NCBI GenBank assembly: GCA_046048135.1
Contig: JBJOGR010000036.1
Location: forward strand, 1 to 64,000
Direction of reading: 5' to 3'
DNA length: 64,000 nt
Source of the DNA: ATZT02 sp046048135
GTDB lineage: Bacteria > Actinomycetota > Actinomycetes > S36-B12 > UBA5976
Below are positions 25,300-34,987 of this stretch, in pieces (within the stretch, counting starts at the first letter, position 1; each line of letters begins with the position of its first letter). Below the pieces are notes generated by a model. The model was not told where the DNA came from. It saw only the letters and a program-made list of their open reading frames with translations, and searched no databases. The position numbers and the translations under genes are program-made.

Positions 25300-25647
25300 A
25301 TGAAATTTTTGTTTAGAATCGTAGGAATTGCAATTGGGGTTTGGATAACCACCATGTTGATTCCCGGAATTGAAGTAACAGGTGGATTAAAAAACTATCT
25401 AATAATCGCATTAGTACTGGCAATTATTAATGCCACTTTAGGTACTTTGTTAAAAGTTTTAACTATGCCACTTGCTTTTTTAACTTTAGGTTTATCTCTT
25501 TTAGTAGTTAATACTTCGATGCTCTTAATTACAGATCGATTAACAGATTCTTTAAGCATTCAAGGATTTTGGTCAGCTTTTTTCGGAGCTATTTTAATAT
25601 CAATCATTTCAAGTATGTTTGCTCAAATTACGAGTAAAAGAATTTAA
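25300..25647 (+). CDS. PF04020 'phage holin' family membrane protein
   Basis: A 115-residue protein with four hydrophobic helices, in the PF04020 family (called holin-like by name only; widespread on bacterial chromosomes). MKFLFRIVGIAIGVWITTML and FLTLGLSLLVVNTSMLLITD are typical. The ATG at 25300 was chosen over a GTG at 25282 because it gives the usual N terminus; neither has a clear Shine-Dalgarno. No lysin or other phage gene is nearby, so it is not evidence of a prophage. The next gene is a DEAD-box helicase 24 bases on. Confidence 0.8.
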   Translation: MKFLFRIVGIAIGVWITTMLIPGIEVTGGLKNYLIIALVLAIINATLGTLLKVLTMPLAFLTLGLSLLVVNTSMLLITDRLTDSLSIQGFWSAFFGAILISIISSMFAQITSKRI

Positions 25648-25671
25648 ATAAAGAATATTAAAGAAGATAAT

Positions 25672-27000
25672 TTGACATTTAATCAATTGGGAGTAAATCC
25701 CGCGCTAGTTAAAACTTTAAACAAAATGGAAATTATTGAACCTTTTCCAATTCAAGTTAAAGCATTACCAGATGCAATTGGTGGAAAAGATGTATTAGGT
25801 AGAGGACAAACTGGTTCGGGAAAAACTTTAGCTTTTGGTTTAGCAGTTTTGACAAAACTTGCAAATAGAAAAGCAAAGGCGCATCATCCTTTAGCGATAA
25901 TTTTGTCTCCCACCAGAGAATTAGCGATGCAAATTAATGATGTGATTAATTCACTTGCTCCATCAGTTCATTTAAGTTCAAGGTTGGTTGCAGGGGGCAT
26001 GCCATACGGTGCACAAATTCAAGCATTAAGAAAAGCTGTTCCAATTTTGGTTTCAACTCCAGGACGATTAATGGATCTTATGGAAAAGAAACACGTTGTG
26101 TTAGATGAAGTTGAAATTGTGGTTTTAGATGAAGCAGATCAAATGGCCGATATGGGTTTCTTACCAGATATGAAAGCAATTTTAGATGCTTGTAAAAAGA
26201 AAGGTCAAAGATTACTTTTTTCAGCAACTTTAGATAGAGACGTTGATGTTTTAGTTAAAAAATATTTACATAACCCAGTAGTTCATTCTGTTGATTCAGA
26301 TAAAGCAAGTGTCTCAACTATGACTCATCATGTTTTAGTAATTCATCCAAATGACAAAGATGAAATTGTGGCAAATATTGCAGCTCGAGATGGTAAAACA
26401 ATTATGTTTGTTAAAACCCAACATGGTGCAGATAAATTATCAACCCGTTTAGCATCTCAAGGAATTGCAGTTGGATCTTTGCACGGAGGAAAATCACAAT
26501 CAGTTAGAACCAAAACTTTAGCTAAATTCAAATCAGGACAATTAAATACATTAGTTGCCACAGATGTGGCAGCAAGAGGAATTCACGTTGAAGATATTTC
26601 TTTAGTAGTACATATCGATCCTCCTCAAAAAGCAAAAGATTATTTACATAGAGCAGGTAGAACTGCAAGAGCAGGAGAATCTGGTCATGTAGTTACTTTA
26701 TGTAATTTGAAACAACAAAACACAATTAGAAAATTAATGACTCATGTTGGAATAAATCCTAAATTTGTCCGCATTAAACCTCAAAGTCCTGAATTAAGTG
26801 AAATTACTGGCGCGAAAAAACCAAGTGGAGTTGCTTGGGTTGCACCAGTTGAGAAACAAAAAGATAAAGAGAAAAGTTTTAATCGTGACAGAAATAGAAA
26901 TAGAAACCGAAGCAGAGGCAGAAATCAAGATCGAAATAGAAAAACTAGATTTAATGATAAAAACAAGAAAAGAAAGAGTTTTAGAAGTAACCCAAACTAG
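25672..27000 (+). CDS. DEAD-box RNA helicase
   Basis: A 442-residue ATP-dependent RNA helicase. Visible motifs: Q motif region (PFPIQVKALP), Walker A GRGQTGSGKT, PTRELA, VLDEADQMADMGF, SAT, and HRAGRTARAG (motif VI). The C terminus (about 395-442) is an Arg/Asn-rich tail with repeated NRN/RDRNR units, typical of RNA-binding extensions. It probably remodels structured RNA, for example ribosome assembly or mRNA decay at low temperature. A TTG start (25672) is used unless translation begins at an unrecognised site; no Shine-Dalgarno is evident. Its end overlaps the convergent LysE gene by 20 bases. Confidence 0.92.
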   Translation: MTFNQLGVNPALVKTLNKMEIIEPFPIQVKALPDAIGGKDVLGRGQTGSGKTLAFGLAVLTKLANRKAKAHHPLAIILSPTRELAMQINDVINSLAPSVHLSSRLVAGGMPYGAQIQALRKAVPILVSTPGRLMDLMEKKHVVLDEVEIVVLDEADQMADMGFLPDMKAILDACKKKGQRLLFSATLDRDVDVLVKKYLHNPVVHSVDSDKASVSTMTHHVLVIHPNDKDEIVANIAARDGKTIMFVKTQHGADKLSTRLASQGIAVGSLHGGKSQSVRTKTLAKFKSGQLNTLVATDVAARGIHVEDISLVVHIDPPQKAKDYLHRAGRTARAGESGHVVTLCNLKQQNTIRKLMTHVGINPKFVRIKPQSPELSEITGAKKPSGVAWVAPVEKQKDKEKSFNRDRNRNRNRSRGRNQDRNRKTRFNDKNKKRKSFRSNPN

Positions 27001-27601
27001 AACGAATTAACTCAATTCCAAGTACTAAGAGCAGTATTGAGGCAATTCTTACTAATAATTTATATAACCAGCTTGGCATTTTATTTCTGGTTGAACCAAT
27101 TCCAAATGCAAGTAAAACTTTACTTCCAATAAGTAGCAAATAGAAACCTACTAAAAAACCTGCGGCATCTAACCAACTTTGATTCCAACCGTTTACTAAC
27201 AAAGTTCCTCCTGCGGTCATCCAAAATAACCAAGCAGAAGGATTAATAAAATTAGTTAATATTGCTTTAAATAATGTAGTTTTTGTTGAACCTATTGATT
27301 TATCTTTGTTAATGAAATCTTGAGGATTATTTTTTCCTGCAACCCAAGATTCGTATGCAAAATAGAATAAAACAATTGCTCCAATAACACTTAAAAAACC
27401 TAAAGCTGAATTGTTAATTTGTCGCAAAATAAAAAGTGAAACCACAATAATAGGTAAATCGGTTATTAGGGGAGAGAATGCAACTCTTAATCCATGAGAT
27501 GTTCCACCTCGTAAGGAAGCAGATATAACTAAAGCAAGTAGTGGACCAGGTGCTAAACCAACACCTAGTCCAAGAAGTAGACCTTGTATTAAATACTCCA
27601 T
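26981..27601 (-). CDS. LysE/RhtB family amino-acid exporter
   Basis: A 206-residue, six-helix membrane protein. GLGVGLAPGPLLALVISASL near the N terminus and LTNFINPSAWLFWMTAGGTL in the middle are the family's conserved segments (the latter with the NP motif). Such proteins export basic or neutral amino acids or related compounds. It follows the MFS exporter gene by 4 bases on the minus strand, forming a two-gene exporter operon. The 3' end overlaps the DEAD-box helicase gene by 20 bases. Confidence 0.87.
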   Translation of the reverse strand: MEYLIQGLLLGLGVGLAPGPLLALVISASLRGGTSHGLRVAFSPLITDLPIIVVSLFILRQINNSALGFLSVIGAIVLFYFAYESWVAGKNNPQDFINKDKSIGSTKTTLFKAILTNFINPSAWLFWMTAGGTLLVNGWNQSWLDAAGFLVGFYLLLIGSKVLLAFGIGSTRNKMPSWLYKLLVRIASILLLVLGIELIRSSLGYF

Positions 27602-27605
27602 TTAA

Positions 27606-29231
27606 TTAATGCGAAACAGGAGCAGATTCCCCTCGTTCACTTAACTTATTGTTTGGAGTAAGAATTGCAAAAATTATAGAACCGGCAACGACTATTGCTC
27701 CAACGAAGAAAACATATGTCATTGAATTTGCAAAGCCATCCAAAATTGGATGAATCAATGTTCTGTTAGCTGAAGCCAGCCAAGAAGTGTCATCAAATGT
27801 TGCCTGTCCAGTTTGAAGTGCTTGTAATTGTTGAACAGTGGAAGCATTATTTGGATCCATCAAAGCTTTTTGGTATTCAGGATCTGTGACTGAAGCTTGA
27901 AATGCACTTTGAGTTTCTTTGCCCACTTTTCCAAACAAAATTGAAATAAAGGCAGCTGTTCCAACAGTTGCACCAAGTTGTCTAAACAAAGTAACTGAAG
28001 AAGTTGCAACTCCAAGATCTTTTTTAGCTACAGCATTTTGCACTGCGATAACTGTTGGTTGGAGCACATGACCAAGTCCAACTCCAAATAAGTAGGACAA
28101 AATTGCAATCCACCAATACTTGGTATCTGCATTAAAAGTAGTCATTAAAAATAACGTTGCTGTGAGTAGCACAGTTCCAATAACAGGAAAAATTTTGTAT
28201 TTTCCAGTTTTTGAAATAACTCTTCCAGAAATTATTGAACCAGTCATAATGCCCAGTGTTAATGGCAATAATTCAAGCCCAGCTTTTGTCGGAGAAGATC
28301 CTCCAACAATTTGAAGATAAAGCGGAAGCATTGCAAGACCACCAAACATGCCTGCACCAGTAATTAAACCAACTACTGAAACAAAAGAAAATGTTTTGTC
28401 TTTGAAAAGTCTTAAAGGCAAAATTGCTTCATCTTTCATTCTATTTTCAAAAATTACAAACAGAATTAAACTTACGATTCCTATTACATAGCAAGTAATC
28501 GATTCTACACTTGTCCAACCCCAAACTCTTCCTTCTTGTGCAACAAGAAGTAGTGGAATTAAACCAACTGTTAAAGAAATTGCACCTAACCAATCAATTG
28601 AATGATTAACTTTTTGAAAATTTGGAATGTGCAAAGTTCTACCTACAATAAATAGTGCAACTAAACCAATTGGAACGTTAACTAAGAAAACCCAGCGCCA
28701 ACCAGTAATTCCAATGATTGAAGTTTGTCCTGCAAAAAATCCTCCAATTACAGGACCAAGAACACTTGAAGTTCCAAACACGGCAATGAAGTAACCCTGA
28801 TATTTAGAACGCTCTCTTGGTGGAACTATGTCACCAATAATTGCTAAAGCAAGTGTGAATAATCCACCAGCACCTAAACCTTGAATTGCTCTATAAATTG
28901 CCAAGCTATACATAGATGTTGCAAATGCACTGAGTGCTGAACCAACTATGAAAATTGAGATTGCCCAAATAAAAAGTGGCTTTCTGCCAAAGATGTCGCT
29001 TAACTTTCCATACAAAGGTGTTGTAATGGTTGAAGTAATTAAGTATGCAGTTGTTGCCCATGCTTGCAATGACAATCCGTTTAGGTCATCGCCAATAGTT
29101 TTAATTGCGGTTGCAACAATTGTTTGATCAAGTGCTGCTAAAAATAAGCCTGACATTAAGCCAACAAGAATTGGCACGATTTCTTTATGATCTAAATAAG
29201 TATTTACTTCTTTTGCTGCATTTTCATTCAT
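27606..29231 (-). CDS. MFS multidrug exporter, DHA2 (14-helix) type
   Basis: A 541-residue transporter with about 14 hydrophobic helices, the number typical of the EmrB/QacA (DHA2) group. The N-terminal ALDQTIVATAIKTIGDDL segment and the loop GKLSDIFGRKPLF (motif A) are hallmarks, together with the motif-C-like GPVIGGFF. It would export drugs or toxic metabolites by proton exchange. A long extracytoplasmic loop sits before the final helix. It is upstream of the LysE gene. No regulator gene of the TetR/MarR type is adjacent. Confidence 0.92.
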   Translation of the reverse strand: MNENAAKEVNTYLDHKEIVPILVGLMSGLFLAALDQTIVATAIKTIGDDLNGLSLQAWATTAYLITSTITTPLYGKLSDIFGRKPLFIWAISIFIVGSALSAFATSMYSLAIYRAIQGLGAGGLFTLALAIIGDIVPPRERSKYQGYFIAVFGTSSVLGPVIGGFFAGQTSIIGITGWRWVFLVNVPIGLVALFIVGRTLHIPNFQKVNHSIDWLGAISLTVGLIPLLLVAQEGRVWGWTSVESITCYVIGIVSLILFVIFENRMKDEAILPLRLFKDKTFSFVSVVGLITGAGMFGGLAMLPLYLQIVGGSSPTKAGLELLPLTLGIMTGSIISGRVISKTGKYKIFPVIGTVLLTATLFLMTTFNADTKYWWIAILSYLFGVGLGHVLQPTVIAVQNAVAKKDLGVATSSVTLFRQLGATVGTAAFISILFGKVGKETQSAFQASVTDPEYQKALMDPNNASTVQQLQALQTGQATFDDTSWLASANRTLIHPILDGFANSMTYVFFVGAIVVAGSIIFAILTPNNKLSERGESAPVSH

Positions 29232-29342
29232 TTAGTTGACTGAGCTCTCTACTTTGAAGTTATTCTTGACCCCACAATCCTAGTCAATCAACCATTGACC
29301 ACCATTTAAGTGCTGCAAAACACGCTTGAAATTAAGTTGACT

Positions 29343-29348
29343 TATTAT
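29343..29348 (+). promoter_or_regulatory. -10-like TATTAT before dacB
   Basis: TATTAT matches the -10 consensus at five of six positions and ends 6 bases before the ATG at 29355, with no Shine-Dalgarno. A leaderless transcript would start the long dacB-to-lysS gene run. No good -35 is seen. Confidence 0.4.
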
Positions 29349-29354
29349 TACAAC

Positions 29355-30725
29355 ATGAAGTTAAGCAAATTAATGGTCGTTAATGTACTTATTTTGTCTT
29401 TGATTTTAAATCAATCAAATGCGAATGCTGAAGAAAAAAATGAATTAGCTTCTGTGGTTCTAGAACCGATGGTTTATAAGTTCGCTGATAGTACTTTAGT
29501 TGAAAATATTGTTACTAAACAATTAAGCAATCCTCTTTATTCAACAGGTTACGGAATCTCAATAAGAAATTTGACTGACGGTTCAGTAGTTTTTGAAAGT
29601 AATGCAGATGATTCAATGATGCCTGCTTCTTTGACAAAAATTTATACTGCAGCAAGTAATTCGATAACTTTAGATTTGGACGCAAAATTTGTAACTAAAG
29701 TTAAATATTTAGACAACAATCTTTACTTAGTTGGAGGTGGTGATCCTCAATTAGGAACTGATAGTAATCCTAGAAAAGCTGATTTAGAAGATTTGGCAAA
29801 ACAAACTGCGGAGAACTTAAAAAAGTTTAATGTTTTTGAAGTTAATTTATTTGTTGATGATTCATCCCTTGGGCCATTGCAAAGACCAGCAGATTGGCTA
29901 GATAATTACTTTAGAAGTAGCGAAGTTCATTTAATTTCTGCACTTAATTTAGATGATCCACTTGCACCAAGCCAAGCTCCAGAAGATCCATCAATTACTA
30001 CAGGACAAACTTTTGCCGTTTATTTAATTAAAAACAATATCAAAGTAAATGGGTTAGTTTTTAGAAAAAAAGCACCATCCGAAGCATTTGATGTTGCAAC
30101 AGAATATTCAAAATCTGTAGCACAAATAATTGAAGATATGTTAATTATTTCAAATAATCAAGATGCTGAGATTCTAGCTAGAGTGGCATCAGATATTGCC
30201 ACGAAAGATCCTTCAACAAATGCTGCTACTGAATTAGTTTTAAAAGATGTTGAAAATTTAGGAATTTCAAGTGTTGATAATGCATTATCAGACACAAGTG
30301 GATTAAGTCGTTCAAATAAAATTTCACCATCTGACTTTACAAATTTGATTTATAAAACTGTTGTGAAACCCGAATTGACTATTGAAAATAAAGGAGACGC
30401 AACAAAATTTTTAACAATACCTACTTATTCAATACCTGTTGATACTTGGCCAGTTTTTACTGGACTTCCAACAGGACATGGACTTGGAACCATGGAAAAA
30501 AGATTTAACGAGGAAAATTCACCTGGAAGAGGTGTAGTTAGAGCAAAAACTGGAACATTAAATCAAGTAATAACACTTGCTGGAACTATTACCACAAAAG
30601 ATAACGCGTTTTTATCATTTGCAATTCTAGTTAATAGAGTTGAAAAACCAACTCAAGTTAGAGAAGAGCTAGATAATCTTTTAAATGAAATTGCAAAGTG
30701 TGAATGCGCTGCAATTGATGAATAA
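29355..30725 (+). CDS. dacB: D-alanyl-D-alanine carboxypeptidase/endopeptidase (PBP4, S13 family)
   Basis: A 456-residue secreted penicillin-binding protein that trims peptidoglycan peptides. The ATG at 29355 gives a clear signal peptide (basic start, hydrophobic stretch 6-18, NANA cleavage region near 22-25). Catalytic motifs: SLTK at Ser92-Lys95, SNN within IISNNQDAE, and KTG in RAKTGTLNQV. The large insertion between SxxK and SxN is typical of S13 enzymes. An upstream GTG at 29310 would add a non-signal leader and was rejected. It is first in a long gene run and overlaps tilS by 8 bases. Confidence 0.92.
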   Translation: MKLSKLMVVNVLILSLILNQSNANAEEKNELASVVLEPMVYKFADSTLVENIVTKQLSNPLYSTGYGISIRNLTDGSVVFESNADDSMMPASLTKIYTAASNSITLDLDAKFVTKVKYLDNNLYLVGGGDPQLGTDSNPRKADLEDLAKQTAENLKKFNVFEVNLFVDDSSLGPLQRPADWLDNYFRSSEVHLISALNLDDPLAPSQAPEDPSITTGQTFAVYLIKNNIKVNGLVFRKKAPSEAFDVATEYSKSVAQIIEDMLIISNNQDAEILARVASDIATKDPSTNAATELVLKDVENLGISSVDNALSDTSGLSRSNKISPSDFTNLIYKTVVKPELTIENKGDATKFLTIPTYSIPVDTWPVFTGLPTGHGLGTMEKRFNEENSPGRGVVRAKTGTLNQVITLAGTITTKDNAFLSFAILVNRVEKPTQVREELDNLLNEIAKCECAAIDE

Positions 30726-31683
30726 TCCACCAATCAATTTACAAAATGCAGTAAATAATCTATTAAAAGATTTTGAACCCGCAGACAATATTATTATTGC
30801 CTGTTCAGGTGGAGCAGATTCATTAGCACTTGCGTGGACAAGTCAAGTTGTTACCAAAAGACTTGGTCTAAATTTAATTGCCGCGATAATTGATCACCAA
30901 CTTATTAAAGAGTCCTCTGAAGTTGCAATTGAAGCGATGAAAAAATGTAAAGATTTTGGTATTGAAAAAGTTTTTATTAAACAAATTGAAGTTGAGGATA
31001 ATAATGAAGGTTTAGAAGCTGCAGCAAGAAAAGCTAGATACGAAGCATTTGAAGAATTAGTGATTGAACATTCTGCAAAAGCAGTTTTACTCGCACATAC
31101 TCAAGATGACCAAGCTGAAACAATGTTAATGAGACTAACTAGAGGAAGTGGCGCTAAATCATTATCTGCAATGAAAGAAGTTTCTGGAAAGTATTTAAGA
31201 CCTTTTTTACATATTAGAAAACAAGAGTTAGTTAAGGCTCTTGAAAAAGAAGGAATTACTTATTGGCAAGATCCAGCAAATACCAACTATAAGTTTTTAA
31301 GAGCAAAAGTTAGACATGAGTTGATACCTAAGTTAATTGAAGTTTTAGGTGATTCTGCAATTGATTCACTCGATAAAACTTCGGGATTATTAAAAGAAGA
31401 TAACGAAGCTCTTGATGCGATTGCGATAGAAAATTATGAAAAATTAAATAAAGAATTAAAAGTTGAAATCTTAGTGAACATGCCTGCTGCGATTAGAAAA
31501 AGAATGATTAAAATTGCTGCTTTAGATTCAGGTGTTAATCCGGGTCCTTTTTCATTTGAACATATTGAGGCTATTGATGCTCTTGTTACAAACTGGCGTG
31601 GTCAAGGTAACGTCGACTTACCTGGTTTCATTCAAGCATGCAGAGTTGATCAAACAATAAGATTTATTTCATCCCGAAACTAG
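30718..31683 (+). CDS. tilS: tRNA(Ile)-lysidine synthetase
   Basis: Modifies C34 of tRNA-Ile(CAU) to lysidine so that it decodes AUA. The N-terminal PP-loop ATPase motif is IIACSGGADSLALAW; further family segments are LLAHTQDDQAETMLMRL and the RPFLHIRKQEL region. From the ATG at 30718 the protein has 321 residues, the short actinobacterial form. That start overlaps the dacB stop by 8 bases and was preferred to the ATG at 30685, which would lie 41 bases inside dacB. The tilS-hpt-ftsH order is conserved widely. Confidence 0.93.
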   Translation: MNNPPINLQNAVNNLLKDFEPADNIIIACSGGADSLALAWTSQVVTKRLGLNLIAAIIDHQLIKESSEVAIEAMKKCKDFGIEKVFIKQIEVEDNNEGLEAAARKARYEAFEELVIEHSAKAVLLAHTQDDQAETMLMRLTRGSGAKSLSAMKEVSGKYLRPFLHIRKQELVKALEKEGITYWQDPANTNYKFLRAKVRHELIPKLIEVLGDSAIDSLDKTSGLLKEDNEALDAIAIENYEKLNKELKVEILVNMPAAIRKRMIKIAALDSGVNPGPFSFEHIEAIDALVTNWRGQGNVDLPGFIQACRVDQTIRFISSRN

Positions 31684-31697
31684 TTAATAAGGAAATA

Positions 31698-32258
31698 ATG
31701 AAAAGCGAAGATATCAAAAATCAAATCGTAAGAGAAGTTTTAAGTGAAAAACAAATTGATGAAAAAATCGCAGAGATTGCAAAACAAATAGATAAAGACT
31801 ACGAGGGACAAGATTTATTATTGGTTGGCGTTTTAAACGGTGCAGTAATGGTTATGGCTGACTTAGCAAGACATTTAACTAAAAACATAGAAATGGATTG
31901 GATGGCAGCGTCTTCTTATGGCCATGGCACAACTTCTTCCGGAGTTGTAAGAATATTGAAAGATTTAGATACAGATATTGAAGATAGAAACGTTTTAATT
32001 GTCGAAGATATTTTGGATACAGGACTTACTTTGCATTGGTTGAAAAATAATTTATTGTCTAGAAATCCAAAAAGTGTGAAAATTTTTACTCTGTTAAGAA
32101 AACCAGACTCTCTACAAATGGATGTAAAAGCTGACTACGTAGGTTTTGATATTCCAAATGAATTTGTTATTGGATATGGCTTAGATTACGCACAAAAGTA
32201 TAGAAATTTAAGATCTATCGCTACTTTGCACCCAGACGTCTACTCCCAAAAGTCCTAA
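31698..32258 (+). CDS. hpt: Hypoxanthine phosphoribosyltransferase
   Basis: Salvages hypoxanthine and guanine with PRPP to IMP and GMP. The 186-residue protein has the LLVGVLNGAVMVMADL segment and the PRPP-binding motif VLIVEDILDTGLT, and the C-terminal FDIPNEFVIGYGLDYAQKYR that closes the base pocket. GGAA-type Shine-Dalgarno upstream. It sits between tilS and ftsH, in the common order. Salvage could matter for a streamlined cell in dilute waters. Confidence 0.94.
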   Translation: MKSEDIKNQIVREVLSEKQIDEKIAEIAKQIDKDYEGQDLLLVGVLNGAVMVMADLARHLTKNIEMDWMAASSYGHGTTSSGVVRILKDLDTDIEDRNVLIVEDILDTGLTLHWLKNNLLSRNPKSVKIFTLLRKPDSLQMDVKADYVGFDIPNEFVIGYGLDYAQKYRNLRSIATLHPDVYSQKS

Positions 32259-32314
32259 CGCGTAACATCGAAGGTGAGGCAATTTTTGCCAAACACTTGG
32301 AGTAGATGATAAAC

Positions 32315-32333
32315 GGAGGTTTGGGTTTAACCC
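32315..32333 (+). promoter_or_regulatory. ftsH leader: strong GGAGG placed far from the ATG, plus GGGTTTAACCC
   Basis: GGAGG (32315-32319) is 23 bases before the ftsH ATG, much further than usual, and the odd palindrome GGGTTTAACCC (32323-32333) lies between. A TGA in frame directly precedes the ATG, so no upstream in-frame start is possible. The element could be a structural leader or a chance sequence. Confidence 0.3.
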
Positions 32334-32342
32334 TTTCTTTGA

Positions 32343-34346
32343 ATGAAAGCAAATAAGTTTTTTCGTGGACCGTTTTTCTGGATTACAGTTGCAATCACCT
32401 TAGTACTTCTTGGAAGCAATGTAATTTCTTCTTCTACAGCTCCTGAAACCATTACAACTTCCCAAGCAGTTTTGGCTATCCAAAAAGATCAAGTTAAGAG
32501 TGTCAAATTAATTGATCGTGATCAAAGAATTGAATTGACTTTTAAAGACGATAAAAAAGCAAAAGCAGATTTCATTACAGGTCAAGGTGTAGTACTTCAA
32601 GAATTACTTCAAGCAAAAGTTGAACGAGGTCTTATAGCTCAAGATGGTTATGACACAGTTGTTCCAAAAGATAATTTTTTAGTTAACTTACTATTTACTT
32701 TATTACCAATTGCTTTAGTTATATTTTTACTATTTTTCTTCATGGGCCAAATGCAAGGTGGCAATAGAGTTCTGAATTTTGGTAAAGCAAAAGCACGAGC
32801 AATTAATAAAGATATGCCCAAAACTACATTTGCAGATGTTGCAGGTGCTGATGAAGCTGTAGAGGAATTACAAGAAATAAAAGAATTTTTAAGTGAACCA
32901 TCAAAATTTCAAGCAGTGGGTGCAAAAATTCCTAAAGGAGTTTTACTTTATGGTCCTCCAGGAACAGGTAAAACACTTTTAGCAAGAGCAGTAGCAGGTG
33001 AAGCAGGTGTTCCTTTCTTTTCTATTTCTGGTTCTGATTTTGTGGAAATGTTTGTTGGTGTTGGCGCAAGTAGAGTTAGAGATTTATTTGAACAAGCAAA
33101 ACAAGCAGCTCCAGCAATTATTTTCGTAGATGAAATTGATGCAGTTGGAAGACAACGTGGCGCAGGACTTGGTGGTGGACATGATGAAAGAGAGCAAACA
33201 TTAAATCAATTGCTTGTAGAGATGGATGGCTTTGATGTCAACACAGGAGTCATCCTCATTGCTGCAACTAACAGACCAGATGTTTTAGATCCAGCATTAT
33301 TAAGACCAGGAAGATTTGATCGCCAAGTTGCTGTTGAAAGACCAGATTTAAAAGGTAGAGAAAGAATTTTACAAGTTCACGCTAAAGGTAAACCAATTTC
33401 AGAAGATGTGAAATTGAATGAAGTTGCAAAAAGAACTCCCGGATTTACTGGTGCAGATTTAGCAAATGTTTTAAATGAAGCAGCTTTGCTTACTGCAAGA
33501 AGTGGTAAGAAATTTATTGACTCACTAATTCTTGATGAAGCAATAGATCGTGTTATTGCTGGACCACAAAAAAGAACTCGTTTAATGAATGACAAAGAAA
33601 GATTAATCACGGCTTATCACGAAGGTGGACATGCTTTGGTTGCAGCAGCACTTCCCAATACAGATCCAGTTCACAAAATTACGATATTGCCAAGAGGTAG
33701 AGCACTTGGTTACACAATGGTTTTACCTGAACAAGACACCTATTCCACAACTAGAAATCAGATGCTTGATCAATTGGCATACATGTTAGGTGGAAGAGCT
33801 GCAGAAGAAATGGTCTTTCATGATCCGACAACTGGTGCATCAAATGACATTGAAAAAGCAACTTCAGTAGCAAAAGCGATGGTTACTCAATATGGAATGA
33901 CAGAAAGATTAGGTGCTATTAAATATGGCACTGAAGGTCGAGACGTTTTTCTGGGTAGAGATTTAAACCATCAAAGAGATTATTCAGAAGATGTTGCTTC
34001 AGCAATTGATGAAGAAGTTAGAAAATTAATTGATAACGCTCACCACGAAGCTTATGCAATTTTAGATAATAATCGAGCAATTTTAGACAAATTAGTAGTA
34101 GAACTCTTAGAAAAAGAAACACTAGATAAAGAAGAAGTTGCAAAAATATTTTCTAAATTGAAGAAACGTCCAGCAAGACCTGCTTGGACAGGATCAAGTA
34201 AAAGAAAACCATCTAAGAAAGGTCCAGTTAAAGCACCAATTCGCTTAGTAAAAGAAGATGAATCTCCAGCTTCTTTAAACCACTCAAATGAAACTTCTAA
34301 TAAAAGTGGTGCAGTAGCAAGTCAAACAGATAAAAATAAGAAATAG
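32343..34346 (+). CDS. ftsH: ATP-dependent zinc metalloprotease FtsH
   Basis: Membrane-anchored AAA+ protease degrading misassembled membrane and short-lived regulatory proteins. The 667-residue protein has two membrane helices (about 9-27 and 115-135), Walker A GPPGTGKT (near 204), Walker B IIFVDEIDAVG, the second region of homology (RPDVLDPALLRPGRFD) and a zinc site HEGGH, with a third ligand downstream. The C-terminal 60 residues are Lys-rich and probably flexible. The start ATG has no close Shine-Dalgarno; see the leader entry. folE follows 5 bases later. Confidence 0.96.
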   Translation: MKANKFFRGPFFWITVAITLVLLGSNVISSSTAPETITTSQAVLAIQKDQVKSVKLIDRDQRIELTFKDDKKAKADFITGQGVVLQELLQAKVERGLIAQDGYDTVVPKDNFLVNLLFTLLPIALVIFLLFFFMGQMQGGNRVLNFGKAKARAINKDMPKTTFADVAGADEAVEELQEIKEFLSEPSKFQAVGAKIPKGVLLYGPPGTGKTLLARAVAGEAGVPFFSISGSDFVEMFVGVGASRVRDLFEQAKQAAPAIIFVDEIDAVGRQRGAGLGGGHDEREQTLNQLLVEMDGFDVNTGVILIAATNRPDVLDPALLRPGRFDRQVAVERPDLKGRERILQVHAKGKPISEDVKLNEVAKRTPGFTGADLANVLNEAALLTARSGKKFIDSLILDEAIDRVIAGPQKRTRLMNDKERLITAYHEGGHALVAAALPNTDPVHKITILPRGRALGYTMVLPEQDTYSTTRNQMLDQLAYMLGGRAAEEMVFHDPTTGASNDIEKATSVAKAMVTQYGMTERLGAIKYGTEGRDVFLGRDLNHQRDYSEDVASAIDEEVRKLIDNAHHEAYAILDNNRAILDKLVVELLEKETLDKEEVAKIFSKLKKRPARPAWTGSSKRKPSKKGPVKAPIRLVKEDESPASLNHSNETSNKSGAVASQTDKNKK

Positions 34347-34351
34347 TTTTT

Positions 34352-34987
34352 ATGCAAGAACAAACTCGCATAAGCCCCACCGCTGATCCGCTTGCAGATC
34401 TTGATCCTTCGCAAAGACCTAGTTTCGATGAAAAAAGAATCGAAAATGCTGTTAGAGAAATAATTAAAGGTATTGGTGAAGATCCAGATAGAGATGGACT
34501 TCAAGATACTCCAAAAAGAGTGGCAAAAGCCTATAGGCAAATGTTTGCAGGACTTTATGAAAGACCAGAAGATGTTTTAGCAACTACTTTTGATTTAAAT
34601 CATAATGAATTAGTAATAGTTAAAAATATTAATATTTTTTCAATGTGTGAACATCATTTGTTGCCTTTTGTAGGTAAAGCAAGTGTGGGATATATACCAA
34701 ATAACAACGGGAAAATTACAGGTTTATCAAAACTTGCTCGATTAATTGATGTTTATGCCAAAAGGCCTCAAGTTCAAGAAAGATTAACTTCACAAGTTGC
34801 TGATGCTCTAATGAGAATTCTGAAACCACAAGGAGTAATTGTGGTTATTGAGTGTGAACACTTTTGCATGAGTATGCGTGGTGTTAATAAACCAGAATCT
34901 ATGACAACAACATCTGTGGTGAGAGGAACTTTGGAAGAACCAGCGTTAAGACATGAAGCCTTAACTTTGATAACTCACAAAGCATGA
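34352..34987 (+). CDS. folE: GTP cyclohydrolase I
   Basis: First step of folate synthesis: GTP to dihydroneopterin triphosphate. The 211-residue protein has the zinc cysteine in MCEHHLLPF and the second ligand cluster in VIECEHFCMSMRGV; the tunnelling-fold core is complete. It forms decamers in the cytoplasm. It overlaps folP by 4 bases (ATGA) and follows ftsH by 5 bases, the canonical actinobacterial ftsH-folE-folP-folB-folK order. Confidence 0.95.
   Translation: MQEQTRISPTADPLADLDPSQRPSFDEKRIENAVREIIKGIGEDPDRDGLQDTPKRVAKAYRQMFAGLYERPEDVLATTFDLNHNELVIVKNINIFSMCEHHLLPFVGKASVGYIPNNNGKITGLSKLARLIDVYAKRPQVQERLTSQVADALMRILKPQGVIVVIECEHFCMSMRGVNKPESMTTTSVVRGTLEEPALRHEALTLITHKA

Noticed and set aside
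25300..25647. Holin-family protein as a sign of a prophage
   Set aside because: PF04020 proteins are common chromosomal genes, and no lysin, integrase, capsid or tail gene is near.
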